DNA of 61,093 nt from Myxococcales bacterium (GCA_002722845.1 PBND01000090.1:1-61093), one strand, 5' to 3'; positions 26,878-35,180 are shown, counted from the stretch's first letter. The notes: generated by a model not told the origin, from the sequence alone. Numbers and translations are program-made.

Positions 26878-27770
26878 GTGATCGCGTGATTCGGGCATTA
26901 TTACCGGACCCAGGCCTCCGTCTCACCGTGGTCGATGCCCGCCGCAGTGTGGCTGAAGCGATCGCCCGGCATCAGTTACGGGCCGGGGCCGCCGTGCCTT
27001 TGGGTCGGGCCCTGATGGGGGCGGTTCTGCTCCTGCACCAGCGTCCCAAGAGCGAGCGCCTCACCCTGCAGTTCAGCAGTCAGGGGCCTTTGCGGGGCTT
27101 GGTGGCCGACGCATACGCCGGTGGGGCAGTGCGGGGCTATGTCCACGTGCCCACCATCCGTTTTCCCCTCCAGGATATGGACCGCCTCGCCCACGCTGGT
27201 TTGGGGCGGCAAGGGGTGGTCGGTACCGTGCGAGAGATGGAGGGCGGGCGGCTTGAGCAGGGGCAAACCGATCTTGCCACCGGTGGGGTCGACCGGGATT
27301 TGGAACTCGTGATCGAACGGAGTGAGGGTGAGCGCAGTGCCTTTGGCCTCGAGGTGGCCTTGCGGGCGAAAGATGAAGAGGAAGAGCAACTTAATGTGGT
27401 GCGGGCCCAGGGGGCCTGCCTACTGGGCCTGCCCGATCATGACCCCTACGCATTCGATGCCGTTGGGCGTTTGGTTCGAAGTCTCCCGCTCACAGCTTCG
27501 GCCGAGACCTTGTTGGCCGAACTCGCCGGCGACTTTGCTGTCGAGGTGCTCGATGAGCAGCCCCTTGAGTTTCGTTGTCGCTGCAGTTTGGAGCGGGCTT
27601 CGAGCACCCTGCTGCTTTTGGGGGAGGCCGACCTGCTGTCCCTCGCAGCCGAGCCTGGCTACGCGGAGATCACCTGCCATTATTGCGGTCATAACTATCG
27701 CTTCGAAAAGGACGCACTCACGCTTCTTGTGACCACCAGTCTGGAAGCGAAGGCTGGGAAGCCGTCTTAG
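26874..27770 (+). CDS. hslO: Redox-regulated chaperone Hsp33
   Basis: A 298-aa Hsp33. Oxidation releases zinc and turns it into an ATP-independent holdase. The C-terminal zinc centre is complete: C235-x-C237 (CRC) and C268-x2-C271 (CHYC). Family sequence includes GRALMGAVLLL, GPLRGLVADAYAGG and LVRSLPLTASAE. The TTG at 26874 is preferred because it overlaps the upstream TGA (TTGA), like the other junctions in this operon, and gives the usual MSDxxxRAL start; an ATG 12 nt upstream is also possible. It is last in the eight-gene chain, and its stop overlaps the convergent symporter stop. Confidence 0.93.
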   Translation: MSDRVIRALLPDPGLRLTVVDARRSVAEAIARHQLRAGAAVPLGRALMGAVLLLHQRPKSERLTLQFSSQGPLRGLVADAYAGGAVRGYVHVPTIRFPLQDMDRLAHAGLGRQGVVGTVREMEGGRLEQGQTDLATGGVDRDLELVIERSEGERSAFGLEVALRAKDEEEEQLNVVRAQGACLLGLPDHDPYAFDAVGRLVRSLPLTASAETLLAELAGDFAVEVLDEQPLEFRCRCSLERASSTLLLLGEADLLSLAAEPGYAEITCHYCGHNYRFEKDALTLLVTTSLEAKAGKPS

Positions 27771-29560
27771 GACTCACCCTGGAGTTGCTGGCCGTACCAG
27801 CGGACGACGAGCCCGTAGCCGAGCAGACCGCCGAGACCCAAAATCCAGCCGATGCTTGAGCCTGTGAATGCGGCAGCGAGGCCGGCGGTGCCGCCCAGGA
27901 GGCAGACCGCAGCGCCAGCGAAACCCAGGGCGCTCTGCCCTCCCGAGGTCCCCGGCTGGACCTGTTGGAAAAATTGCTCTGCCCGGGCCCGATCCGCAGG
28001 CCATATCAGGGAGGCCACCACCGTGGCTAGGAGTCCGGCGCCGCCCACGCTGAGCATCTGCATGGCGTAGGAGGGCGGGCTGTCGAAACCCCACAGGACC
28101 CAGGCAGCACAGAGGCTGCCGATCAGAAACGCAGCCAGCTCTGCCTGGGCCGAAACCCGCCACCAGAACCATCGAAGGAGGGTGGGGGGGCCGAGGCCCG
28201 CGCCCAGGACAAGGAGGACCTTCCAGGCCTGGGCGATCGAATCCATTTGCAGGGCGATGACCGCGGCGAGGAGGGCCATGATCACCTGTCCCCACCGGGC
28301 GACTCGTAGGCGAGTGGCCGCGGTCGCTCGAGCCGGGGTGAGGTCGTTGGCCAGATAGGAGGCCCCCCAATGGAGATGGGTGTCGGCGGTCGAAATGAGG
28401 GCCGCCACCAGTCCTGCGCCGGCGAGCCCCAGCCAGCCGGCGGGAAGCAGGGTGGTCAGCATCTGCGGATACGTCGACTCCCAGCCGTCTTGAGGGGGGC
28501 CGGGCAGCAACACGATCGCGGCCCAGCCCACCACCACCCAGAGCCAAGGGCGGAGCAGGTAATGGGCTGCACTGAACCAGGCCAAGGCGAAGAAGCCCTG
28601 GCGGGGGTTCTTGCAGGCCAGCGTCCGTTGGATCAGGACCCCGCCACCGTCCGCGTTCTTGTTGGCCCACCAACTCACCAAGAGCGCGGTGAGGGCGAGA
28701 TCGCCGTGGGCACCGATCAATGCCAGGGGATCACCGAGGGGGGGGCTTTGCTGCCAGCGGTCGAGGAGCGATAGACCGGTGGGGTCGCCCAGGAGGCTGA
28801 GGGCAGCGAGGTCTGGAGGAAGGCCCTGGCCTCGGGCCTCCAGCGCACTGCCGAGGGCGGCGGGACCGCCGACAACCTGCAATGCTGCCCAGGTCAAAGC
28901 GATGCCACCGATCATCGCCAACGCGAATTGCACGAGATCAGTGACCACCACCCCTTTGAGGCCGGAGGTCGCCGAATAGCTCAGGCCAATGGCCAAGCAG
29001 AGGAAAAGGCTGACGACAGCGCTCCCGGACAGGGAGGTGATGCCCGCGCATCGTACCTCGATTTCGGCGATCGTCGCGAAACCCAACCATCGTTCCCATG
29101 GGAGGATGACGGCGAGCACTTTGGCCCCGGCCGCGAGGACCCAGCCCATGACGAAGAGGTTAATCGGGAGGGCAAAGTAAAACCCTCGGAGGCGCCGCAT
29201 CCATAGGGCCGTTGGACTGTCCCCGTAACGAAGGGTGACGACCTCCGCATCTGTTGTGCAGCCGGTGCCCTGCCAACGGGCGGCCAGGAAGAAGGTGACC
29301 AAGAGGTGAGAGAAGAGCAGGCCCCACCAAAACCAGTTGCCAGCCAGGCCCTTGGTGGCTGTGACGCCGGCCACCACCAGGGGGGTGTCGACCGCAAAGG
29401 TGGTGGCAACCATGGAGGTGCCGGCAAGCCACCATGGCAGGTCACGCCCCCCCAGGAGGAAGCCGTCGGTATCGCTGGTCTGCTTTCGGCCGACGAACAA
29501 GCCCAGGGCCAGGGTGCCCAGCGTGATGATCACCAAGAGAGCGAGGTCGAGGGTGCCCAC
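27767..29560 (-). CDS. Sodium:solute symporter (SSS family)
   Basis: About 597 aa with roughly 13 membrane helices. The first helix (LALLVIITLGTLALGLFVG) is followed by the family's GFLLGGRDLPWWLAGTSMVA segment, which includes early sodium-site residues. Later, ISTADTHLHWGASYLANDL matches the region that carries the signature. SSS proteins import sugars, amino acids or vitamins with Na+; the substrate is not readable. A longer frame starts with GTG at 29629, inside the terminator of the next gene, so I use the GTG at 29560; the true start is uncertain. Convergent with hslO. Confidence 0.88.
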   Translation of the reverse strand: MGTLDLALLVIITLGTLALGLFVGRKQTSDTDGFLLGGRDLPWWLAGTSMVATTFAVDTPLVVAGVTATKGLAGNWFWWGLLFSHLLVTFFLAARWQGTGCTTDAEVVTLRYGDSPTALWMRRLRGFYFALPINLFVMGWVLAAGAKVLAVILPWERWLGFATIAEIEVRCAGITSLSGSAVVSLFLCLAIGLSYSATSGLKGVVVTDLVQFALAMIGGIALTWAALQVVGGPAALGSALEARGQGLPPDLAALSLLGDPTGLSLLDRWQQSPPLGDPLALIGAHGDLALTALLVSWWANKNADGGGVLIQRTLACKNPRQGFFALAWFSAAHYLLRPWLWVVVGWAAIVLLPGPPQDGWESTYPQMLTTLLPAGWLGLAGAGLVAALISTADTHLHWGASYLANDLTPARATAATRLRVARWGQVIMALLAAVIALQMDSIAQAWKVLLVLGAGLGPPTLLRWFWWRVSAQAELAAFLIGSLCAAWVLWGFDSPPSYAMQMLSVGGAGLLATVVASLIWPADRARAEQFFQQVQPGTSGGQSALGFAGAAVCLLGGTAGLAAAFTGSSIGWILGLGGLLGYGLVVRWYGQQLQGES

Positions 29561-29611
29561 AAAAACCCGATGCCATAAACTGGGCGGCCTGGCCACCACC
29601 AGCTCGGGCCG

Positions 29612-29642
29612 AAAAAACGAAAAGGGCACCGCTTGGTGCCCT
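29612..29642 (-). terminator. Intrinsic terminator of the coiled-coil/Rho-N gene
   Basis: On the minus strand the 8-bp stem AGGGCACC/GGTGCCCT, with an AAGC loop, is followed by TTTTCGTTTTTT. It lies 23 nt after the stop of the coiled-coil gene and before the symporter start, so it separates two leftward genes. Confidence 0.85.
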
Positions 29643-29664
29643 CTCCGTGATTCCGCTGACCGGC

Positions 29665-30162
29665 CTAGTTGTTGGCCAGGATCAGATTGATCAGTTCCGC
29701 TTTGCGAATACGACGCGGTACGTCGATGTTGCGCTCGGCGGCGATGGTCCGCAGGACCACCACGGTGTTCTCGGCCAAGTCGGCAGCGGTTTCGACGGCC
29801 ACTTCCGGCGCTTCGTTCACCGCAGGCTCGTTCGCCGGCGTTTCGGTCACCACTCGGGCGCCGCGGAGATCGGCGACTCGTTGGCTCAGGTCGCCGATGC
29901 GCTCTTGCAGATCGCTGACGAGACTCTCAAGGTCTTGCTCAAGGCCTTCGAGGCGGTTCTTGAGGGTCTCGAGATCAACAGCCTTGCCGATGTTGATCTT
30001 TTCGATGAGATCCTGGCCCCGGTGACGGCTCGACTCGACGGCACTGTTGACCTTGTCTTTGAGTTCTTCCGCACTCTTGGCGATTTGCTCGCGCACCTCA
30101 GTGACACGTTCTTCGCCCTTGGCGATGATGTTCTTCACAACACTCTGACGCTTCTTACTCAT
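29665..30162 (-). CDS. Coiled-coil protein with Rho-N/SAP-like C-terminus (phasin-like)
   Basis: A 165-aa protein with an excellent ribosome site (AGGAGG 4 nt before the ATG). Residues about 1-100 are a continuous charged amphipathic coiled coil (EERVTEVREQIAKSAEELK, ETLKNRLEGLEQDLESL), as in phasins or other polymer- or DNA-coating proteins. An acidic, valine-rich linker follows. The last 35 residues (VVLRTIAAERNIDVPRRIRK, then AELINLI) match the Rho N-terminal / SAP-type helix-extended-helix motif that binds nucleic acid in other proteins. It has its own promoter, three operator-like sites and a terminator, so it is a single-gene unit, probably highly expressed. A nucleoid- or granule-associated role is inference. 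Confidence 0.8.
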   Translation of the reverse strand: MSKKRQSVVKNIIAKGEERVTEVREQIAKSAEELKDKVNSAVESSRHRGQDLIEKINIGKAVDLETLKNRLEGLEQDLESLVSDLQERIGDLSQRVADLRGARVVTETPANEPAVNEAPEVAVETAADLAENTVVVLRTIAAERNIDVPRRIRKAELINLILANN

Positions 30163-30182
30163 GGTGCCTCCTAAGGCATTGA

Positions 30183-30245
30183 TGACGCAGTGCGTTAAAT
30201 CGGCTTTGACGCGCCGTGTCAAAGAAAAAATGACGCGGTGCGCCA
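30183..30245. promoter_or_regulatory. Three 15-bp operator-like palindromes at exact 24-bp spacing
   Basis: TGACGCAGTGCGTTA (30183-30197), TGACGCGCCGTGTCA (30207-30221) and TGACGCGGTGCGCCA (30231-30245) each begin with TGACGC, are partly palindromic and are followed by AA(A). Their starts are 24 bp apart both times. Site 1 covers the -10 box and site 2 the -35 box of the leftward promoter; site 3 lies upstream. The array sits between the coiled-coil gene and add. Confidence 0.65.
30194..30222 (-). promoter_or_regulatory. Strong promoter of the coiled-coil/Rho-N gene
   Basis: On the minus strand, TTGACA (30222-30217, a perfect -35 box) and TTTAAC (30199-30194) are separated by exactly 17 bp. 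Transcription would begin near 30187, about 25 nt before the ATG at 30162. Two of the three operator-like palindromes overlap these boxes. Confidence 0.7.
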
Positions 30246-30294
30246 AACACATGCTGCTTGCGCTTTGCGCCCTAAAGGGCGAGGGAGCTTGGCC

Positions 30295-31377
30295 ATGAGA
30301 ACAATCATTCCCAATAACGACCCTCAAGTCACTCGAGAGCTCATTCGGTCCATGCCCAAGACCGACCTCCACTGTCACCTCGACGGTAGCATGCGTCTCA
30401 CGAGCATCATCGACCTCGCTCAGGAGCAGGGAGTCGAGTTGCCGAGCCACACCGAAGAGGGGCTTGCCAAGGCGATCCACCGGGGGGAGATCTGCGAGGA
30501 TCTCGTCGATTACCTGGTGGCCTTCAAGTACACCTGCGCTGTGTTGCAAACGGACTGGGCTTTGGAGCGGGCCGCCTACGAACTGATCGCCGACGCCCAT
30601 GACGACGGAGTGCGTTACATCGAGGTGCGATTCTGTCCCGAATTACATCTGGAGCAGGGCCTCGATCGAAATGCGGTGGTGGAGAGCGTGCTGAGTGGCT
30701 TGCGCCGGGGGCGGCGGGAGTTTGGTGTTTCGGCCGGGCTGATCATTTGTGGATTGCGCAATATTGACGCCCCCACCAGCCTGCGCCTGGCTCGACTCGC
30801 CGTCAGCTTCAAAGATCGGGGCGTTGTCGGCTTCGATCTGGCCGGTGCGGAGCTCCACCATCCGGCCAAAGACCACCGGGAAGCCTTCTATTTGATTCGT
30901 AACAACAACATGAACTGCACGCTGCATGCGGGGGAAGCCGATGGACCCGAGTCCATCCATGAGGCCCTACATTACTGTGGCAGTCATCGCATCGGTCACG
31001 GCGTGCGTCTCGTCGAGGATGGGAGTTTGTTGAATTACGTTAACGACCGCCGGATCCCCATCGAGATCTGCTTAAAGTCGAACTTGCAGACCCGGGCGAT
31101 CGCCCGGCTTGAGGACCATCCCTTGCGTCATTATTACGATACAGGCCTCCGCCTGGCGATCAGCACGGATAATAGACTGATCACGGATACGACGGTGACC
31201 GACGAATACCTGCTCGCCGTCGAGACCTTTAACTTTAGCTTTACCGAGCTCAAGCGCCTGGTGATTCAGGGCTTCAAGAGCGCCTTTCTTCCCTATCGCC
31301 ACCGGAAAGACCTTCTGGTGGAGGTGGCCGCCAAGCTGGACGATATGGGCGGTGCACCGGTTTCCCAAGTGGGCTGA
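30295..31377 (+). CDS. add: Adenosine deaminase
   Basis: A 360-aa enzyme converting adenosine to inosine (purine salvage). The zinc-binding HCHLDGS carries H26 and H28; HAGE (H211) holds the third histidine and the catalytic Glu, with the usual GHG following in RIGHGVRLVEDG. The late Asp is in STDNRL, the D-N form also seen in actinobacterial enzymes. The start chosen is the ATG with GAGGGAG upstream; an earlier in-frame start falls inside the operator array. The stop and the next gene's start form TGATG. Confidence 0.92.
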   Translation: MRTIIPNNDPQVTRELIRSMPKTDLHCHLDGSMRLTSIIDLAQEQGVELPSHTEEGLAKAIHRGEICEDLVDYLVAFKYTCAVLQTDWALERAAYELIADAHDDGVRYIEVRFCPELHLEQGLDRNAVVESVLSGLRRGRREFGVSAGLIICGLRNIDAPTSLRLARLAVSFKDRGVVGFDLAGAELHHPAKDHREAFYLIRNNNMNCTLHAGEADGPESIHEALHYCGSHRIGHGVRLVEDGSLLNYVNDRRIPIEICLKSNLQTRAIARLEDHPLRHYYDTGLRLAISTDNRLITDTTVTDEYLLAVETFNFSFTELKRLVIQGFKSAFLPYRHRKDLLVEVAAKLDDMGGAPVSQVG

Positions 31378-32552
31378 TGATGATGAAATATTTGATTCCG
31401 ATGAGTTGTGTTTTGCTGGCCTGTTCCAATCCGGCCCCCAAGGATGCCAAAGGCGCCGATACAGCGGTAGCTCAGGCTGCTAAGCCGTCCCCGGCCAAGC
31501 CGGCCCGGCGCGCGTTAGCCAACGTGGATGGAGAGACGGTCTACGAGGATCAAATGTCCGAGCAGATGGCGCAACATATCAAGAGTCATGACGCCCAGGC
31601 AGCCCTGCGGCGCTGGCAGCTCGTCAAGTCCATGGCCCGAGAGGTCGCCATGGAAAAGGCGCTGGCGAAGGCAGCGAAAGCCCAGGGGATGGGCGCTGAG
31701 GAGTACGAAAGGGCCTCCATGGAGCGTCTTGGCTCCCAACCGGTGACGCCCGAAATCCTGAAGGCCGTCTACGAGGGGAACAAGGACTCACTGGGTCATC
31801 GTCCCTTCGAAGAAGTTAAAGAAGCGATTCGCTCCCAACTCGAAGAGCAGTTTGGACGGGACGCAAAACGGGAGTTCCGCCGCCAGTTGCTCAATCGCTA
31901 TAAGTTTGAGGACCGGGTTCCCGTGCCTGTACTTCCCCGTTTCAAGGCAGCCAGTCCGACCGCACCGACCCTTGGGCCTGACAGCGCACCGGTCACCGTG
32001 GTGGTCTTCAGTGATTTCGAGTGCCCCCACTGTGCCCGTCAGGCCATGGTCGTGACCCAGATGGCCCAGCGCTTCGGCAGCCTCGTTCGTTGGCAGTTTC
32101 GCCACTTTCCCCTCAGCTTTCATGAGAACGCACGTAAAGCGTCGAGAGCTGCGATTTGTGCCCACCGCCAAGATCGCTTCTGGCCTTTCCATGACCGGAT
32201 TTTTGAGCGTCGCTTTGGCTACGACCCAGCCGGGCTCAAGGCCCACGCTGAGGCCGTTGGAGTTGGCGATGCGGCGGCCTTCGCAACCTGCTTGAAGGAT
32301 GAGAAAGGGCTCGATCAGATCATCGACGCTGATCTCGCGGCCGGTGAGGCGCTCGGGGTCACCTCGACGCCCAGTGTCTACTTAAATGGTATGCCGGTTC
32401 ATGGCGTGGCACCCGAGCTGTTCGGCGAACTTGTGGACGCAGAGCTAAGGAGCTTGGGGCATAACCCACCCACCCCGCCTGAACCTCGCTTGGGACCGCC
32501 TGGTGGTGAGATGGTACCCGCCGAGGGGCCCGCGGCACCGACCGGACCCTAG
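31377..32552 (+). CDS. DsbA-like thioredoxin-fold lipoprotein
   Basis: A 391-aa lipoprotein: lipobox LLAC at about residue 16, then an Ala/Pro/Lys-rich linker. About residues 45-175 are a SurA-like helical segment (VDGETVYEDQM, PFEEVKEAIRSQLEEQ). The DsbA/thioredoxin domain follows (from about 190) with active site CPHC in VVVFSDFECPHCARQ, and the cis-proline loop TSTPSVYLNG near 335. It probably makes or isomerises disulfides in exported proteins. Three consecutive ATGs stand at the start; the first forms TGATG with the add stop. Its stop overlaps the convergent penicillin-binding gene. Confidence 0.9.
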   Translation: MMMKYLIPMSCVLLACSNPAPKDAKGADTAVAQAAKPSPAKPARRALANVDGETVYEDQMSEQMAQHIKSHDAQAALRRWQLVKSMAREVAMEKALAKAAKAQGMGAEEYERASMERLGSQPVTPEILKAVYEGNKDSLGHRPFEEVKEAIRSQLEEQFGRDAKREFRRQLLNRYKFEDRVPVPVLPRFKAASPTAPTLGPDSAPVTVVVFSDFECPHCARQAMVVTQMAQRFGSLVRWQFRHFPLSFHENARKASRAAICAHRQDRFWPFHDRIFERRFGYDPAGLKAHAEAVGVGDAAAFATCLKDEKGLDQIIDADLAAGEALGVTSTPSVYLNGMPVHGVAPELFGELVDAELRSLGHNPPTPPEPRLGPPGGEMVPAEGPAAPTGP

Positions 32553-33718
32553 CGCCGGCGACGAGGCTTCCGCTTAGGCGCTTTCGTCAGGGCCACCAGG
32601 CTGTTTGCCCGTGGTGGCGTGACGCCGAAGAGGCTAGCCTTCACCGCGGCCTGAGCCAGATCCAAAGCCCGGATATGCCAGAGCTCTTTCACGTCGTTCA
32701 CGACGATCGCTGCGAAGGCGATCTGGGGGTCATCGGCGGGGGCAAAGCCGACGAACCAACTGTGATCTAGGCCATCGACGATCAGCGATCCGGTCTTGCC
32801 AGCGGTGCGCAGGTTCCGCATGCCGCGCTTGCGGGGATGGAAGCGCTTGCGGGCCGTGCCCTTGACGGTGGTCGCTTCCATGAGCTTCGCCAGTTGACGG
32901 GCGACGGCTGGCTCCAAAGCCTTGGGCTTGACGCCTTTGGGGGCTAGATTTCCCCAGTTCCCGCCCCGGGCGATCATGGCCATCGAGGCAGCAGCGTGGT
33001 AGGCGCTAATGCGGTGGTCACCGAAGCCGGCACTGCGGATGGCCATTTGCTTGCGCTCATAGGGGAGGTCGAAGTGGCTGACCCCAAAGCGTTCGAGACC
33101 AGGGAAGGTTTTTTCGAAGCCGAAGCGATGGCTCACATCCACCAGCTCGTCCCGATCGACGTGACCAAAGATGCTGCGAGCGAGGGCGACGTTAACGCTT
33201 TTCGAAACCATCCGCTCCAGGTTCGCACAGCGACCTTCGCCCCGTCGGGGCTTCAAGAGCCCAGGATGGATACGCCGGCGGCCCCCTCGATACTTGACGC
33301 ACTTCTTGGGGTTGAAGGTTTTCGCTTCTAGGAGCGCGGCGGCGCTGGGAACTTTGAAGACCGAAGCGCTGGGAAAGCGGGGCATGAATGCCATCTCACT
33401 GGATTTTTCCGGCTCTCGCTTGCTGTGGCCTGCAGCCGCCAAGGTGCGGCCGCTGTGGACATCGAGGATGGCGACGGCGCCATAGGGAAGGTCGTAGGAG
33501 GCCATCATTTGCTCGAGTTGGGTCTCAAGGACGGGGTCGATACGCTTCATCGGGTGGGGGCGCTTCGTCTTGGGGCTTCGTTTCGCTTGGGTCGCTTTCT
33601 TTTGCGTCTTGGCGGTCAGACCGAGACGAGCCTGGAGCCGCTCTCCTTCCGGGCTCCAAAGGCCATAGCCATAGCTGAAGGTGGCAGCGAGGAAGGCGAA
33701 GAGGGTAAGCAAGCGCAT
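32549..33718 (-). CDS. Penicillin-binding transpeptidase-domain protein
   Basis: A 389-aa exported serine acyl-transferase. An N-terminal membrane anchor (MRLLTLFAFLAATFSYGYGL) precedes a Lys-rich linker. The transpeptidase motifs are SVFK (SxxK), SVN in VSKSVNVALA, and KTGS in AGKTGSLIVDG. At this size it has only the transpeptidase module, so it is a small class-B-like PBP or related penicillin-interacting enzyme, probably not a class D beta-lactamase given the wall-enzyme style linker; substrate specificity is not certain. GGGAG lies before the ATG. Confidence 0.88.
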   Translation of the reverse strand: MRLLTLFAFLAATFSYGYGLWSPEGERLQARLGLTAKTQKKATQAKRSPKTKRPHPMKRIDPVLETQLEQMMASYDLPYGAVAILDVHSGRTLAAAGHSKREPEKSSEMAFMPRFPSASVFKVPSAAALLEAKTFNPKKCVKYRGGRRRIHPGLLKPRRGEGRCANLERMVSKSVNVALARSIFGHVDRDELVDVSHRFGFEKTFPGLERFGVSHFDLPYERKQMAIRSAGFGDHRISAYHAAASMAMIARGGNWGNLAPKGVKPKALEPAVARQLAKLMEATTVKGTARKRFHPRKRGMRNLRTAGKTGSLIVDGLDHSWFVGFAPADDPQIAFAAIVVNDVKELWHIRALDLAQAAVKASLFGVTPPRANSLVALTKAPKRKPRRRR

Positions 33719-33795
33719 GATGACTCCCTGGGGCTTTGGGGGTGCTTGGAGGTTCTGGCACCCCCACTCTCGGTGCTGGTGGGTGCGAGCGCAAA

Positions 33796-33824
33796 AAAAG
33801 TGACGAAAAAATCAGATCACTTTT
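33796..33824. promoter_or_regulatory. Inverted repeat between the PBP gene and the orphan gene
   Basis: AAAAGTGA (33796-33803) and TCACTTTT (33817-33824) form a perfect 8-bp inverted repeat with a 13-bp A-rich spacer. The surrounding CGC/GCG extends the symmetry if three extra A residues are looped out. It lies in an AT-rich patch between divergent genes, so an operator or promoter role is likely. Confidence 0.4.
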
Positions 33825-33859
33825 GCGTTCGTCGGCTCTCGTACCCGGGATGGCCGTCG

Positions 33860-34165
33860 ATGTGGCTATTAACAGCCAATCGAGAACTCTATTATTGGAC
33901 TCGTTCTTGGAATTTGGTCTTGGCTGATCCTTCCATTGTGAATGTGGTCAGTGCCCCGACCGCTCTACTCCACGCGGACGGGGGCATGAGTTTCCGGGCC
34001 GGTGGACCGGGTGAGGAGCCGCCTCGGCGAAAACATTGGCTGCGAGAGCTGACCGAAATCAGACCCGTTTCGACGACCCTGTTTCACGTGCTCGATCAAG
34101 ATGGGCGCGTTTTTATGCAAACGACCCATTCGGCATGGACGCAACGCATCTCTTTTGTTCAATAA
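33860..34165 (+). CDS. Small orphan protein
   Basis: A 101-aa frame that I do not recognise, beginning MWLLTANRELYYWTRSWNLV and containing LLHADGGMSF, ELTEIRPVSTTLFHVLDQDG and FMQTTHSAWTQRI. Its composition (Trp, Tyr, His, Thr, few repeats) looks like a genuine folded protein rather than a shadow, and it lies alone between two divergent/codirectional genes. The start is uncertain; no clear ribosome site precedes this ATG. Function unknown. From its stop to the next gene (140 bp) I see only short imperfect repeats. Confidence 0.5.
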   Translation: MWLLTANRELYYWTRSWNLVLADPSIVNVVSAPTALLHADGGMSFRAGGPGEEPPRRKHWLRELTEIRPVSTTLFHVLDQDGRVFMQTTHSAWTQRISFVQ

Positions 34166-34306
34166 AAGGGACTTGTGGCTAAGCCGAGGTCGTCCTCTGC
34201 GACGAGCCGAGGATGAGGCCTTCGATCACCCGTTGTTAAGCTTGCGCATCACTGGCTAGTCAGCGTCTAAAAGCCGGGGTAAGGACCGCGCCACACGGAG
34301 GTGGAT

Positions 34307-35149
34307 ATGATCCGTCCAATCGCAGCCGTTGCGCTGGTTTTTCTCGTTGCTTCCTGCACCAGCAAAAAGGCGGAGAAGCCCAATCAAAAGACCGAGAAAA
34401 AAGCAGCGGCCCCGGCCGAGAAAAATGTTGCCACGCAAGAGGTAACGCCGCCTCAACCGGCTCAGCCTCAAGGCGTCCGCTTCAATGTGCGTGATGGGGC
34501 CAAGTTACCCCAGGGCTTTGAATTGCAGTTTCGAATCCACGGCAAGACCGTCGCCCCGGCGGGCACGGAGCCGGAAAACCCGGACAAGGGCCACTTTCAT
34601 CTGTTGGTGGATACCGACACGATTCCCGCAGGGACCGTGATTCCATCGGATAAAAAGCACATTCATTTTGGCAAAGGACAGACCAGCGCCCCCTTGGATT
34701 TGCCCCTCGGTAAACACAAGATCACCTTGCTCTTCGCCGATGGAGCCCATCGCAGTTTTGGTCCTGAGTGGGCCAGTTCTGTGAATATTGAAGTGGTGGG
34801 CAAAGCCGTCCACCGGCGAGTTTATTTCGTTGGGCTCAAAGATGGCGACACGGTTCAGAGTCCGCTCACAGTCAATTTCGGCCTCGATGGCATGGAACTC
34901 AGTCCAGCGGGGCAAAATGCCCAGGACAAAACGAAAGGGCACCATCACCTCATCATCGATGGCAAGCCGATCGCTTTGGGCCAGGTGGTGCCCTCCGATG
35001 CCCAGCACAAGCATTATGGCAGCGGTCAAACCACGGCGACGGTGGAACTGGAACCTGGAGAGCATACGCTGACCTTGCAGTTCGCCGATGGCCTGCACCA
35101 GAGCTACGGTGACGAGCTGTCCACCACGATTAAAGTCACTGTGAAATAG
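34307..35149 (+). CDS. Lipoprotein with two DUF4399 domains
   Basis: A 280-aa lipoprotein (signal MIRPIAAVALVFLVASC). Two DUF4399 domains follow in tandem (about 55-160 and 165-280), each with His-rich motifs: GHFHLLVD, HIHFGKGQT and HRSFG in the first, GHHHLIID, HKHYGSGQT and HQSYG in the second. The His clusters suggest metal binding; the family's function is not established. GGAGG lies 5 nt before the ATG at 34307, which is preferred over the GTG two codons upstream. Confidence 0.9.
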   Translation: MIRPIAAVALVFLVASCTSKKAEKPNQKTEKKAAAPAEKNVATQEVTPPQPAQPQGVRFNVRDGAKLPQGFELQFRIHGKTVAPAGTEPENPDKGHFHLLVDTDTIPAGTVIPSDKKHIHFGKGQTSAPLDLPLGKHKITLLFADGAHRSFGPEWASSVNIEVVGKAVHRRVYFVGLKDGDTVQSPLTVNFGLDGMELSPAGQNAQDKTKGHHHLIIDGKPIALGQVVPSDAQHKHYGSGQTTATVELEPGEHTLTLQFADGLHQSYGDELSTTIKVTVK

Positions 35150-35151
35150 GG

Positions 35152-35180
35152 GCGGTCACTGGAGGCCAGCCTCCGACCGC
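35152..35180. other. Stable hairpin between the DUF4399 and E1 genes
   Basis: GCGGTC (35152-35157) pairs with GACCGC (35175-35180), and inside it GGAGG pairs with CCTCC around a CCAG loop, with ACT bulged on one side: 11 pairs in total. No T-run follows on either strand, so it may be a weak terminator or an mRNA-stabilising element. Confidence 0.45.

Noticed and set aside
27774..28673. 299-codon alternate frame within the symporter gene
   Set aside because: It is a GC-rich shadow of the symporter, full of Pro/Gly/Arg, with no ribosome site; the main frame has clear membrane helices.
30295..31377. STDN instead of STDD in adenosine deaminase as a broken active site
   Set aside because: The D-N form is common in actinobacterial enzymes, and all zinc ligands are present.
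33425..33859. N-terminal extension of the orphan 101-aa frame into the PBP gene
   Set aside because: That part lies antisense to conserved PBP sequence; only the portion outside the PBP gene looks protein-like.
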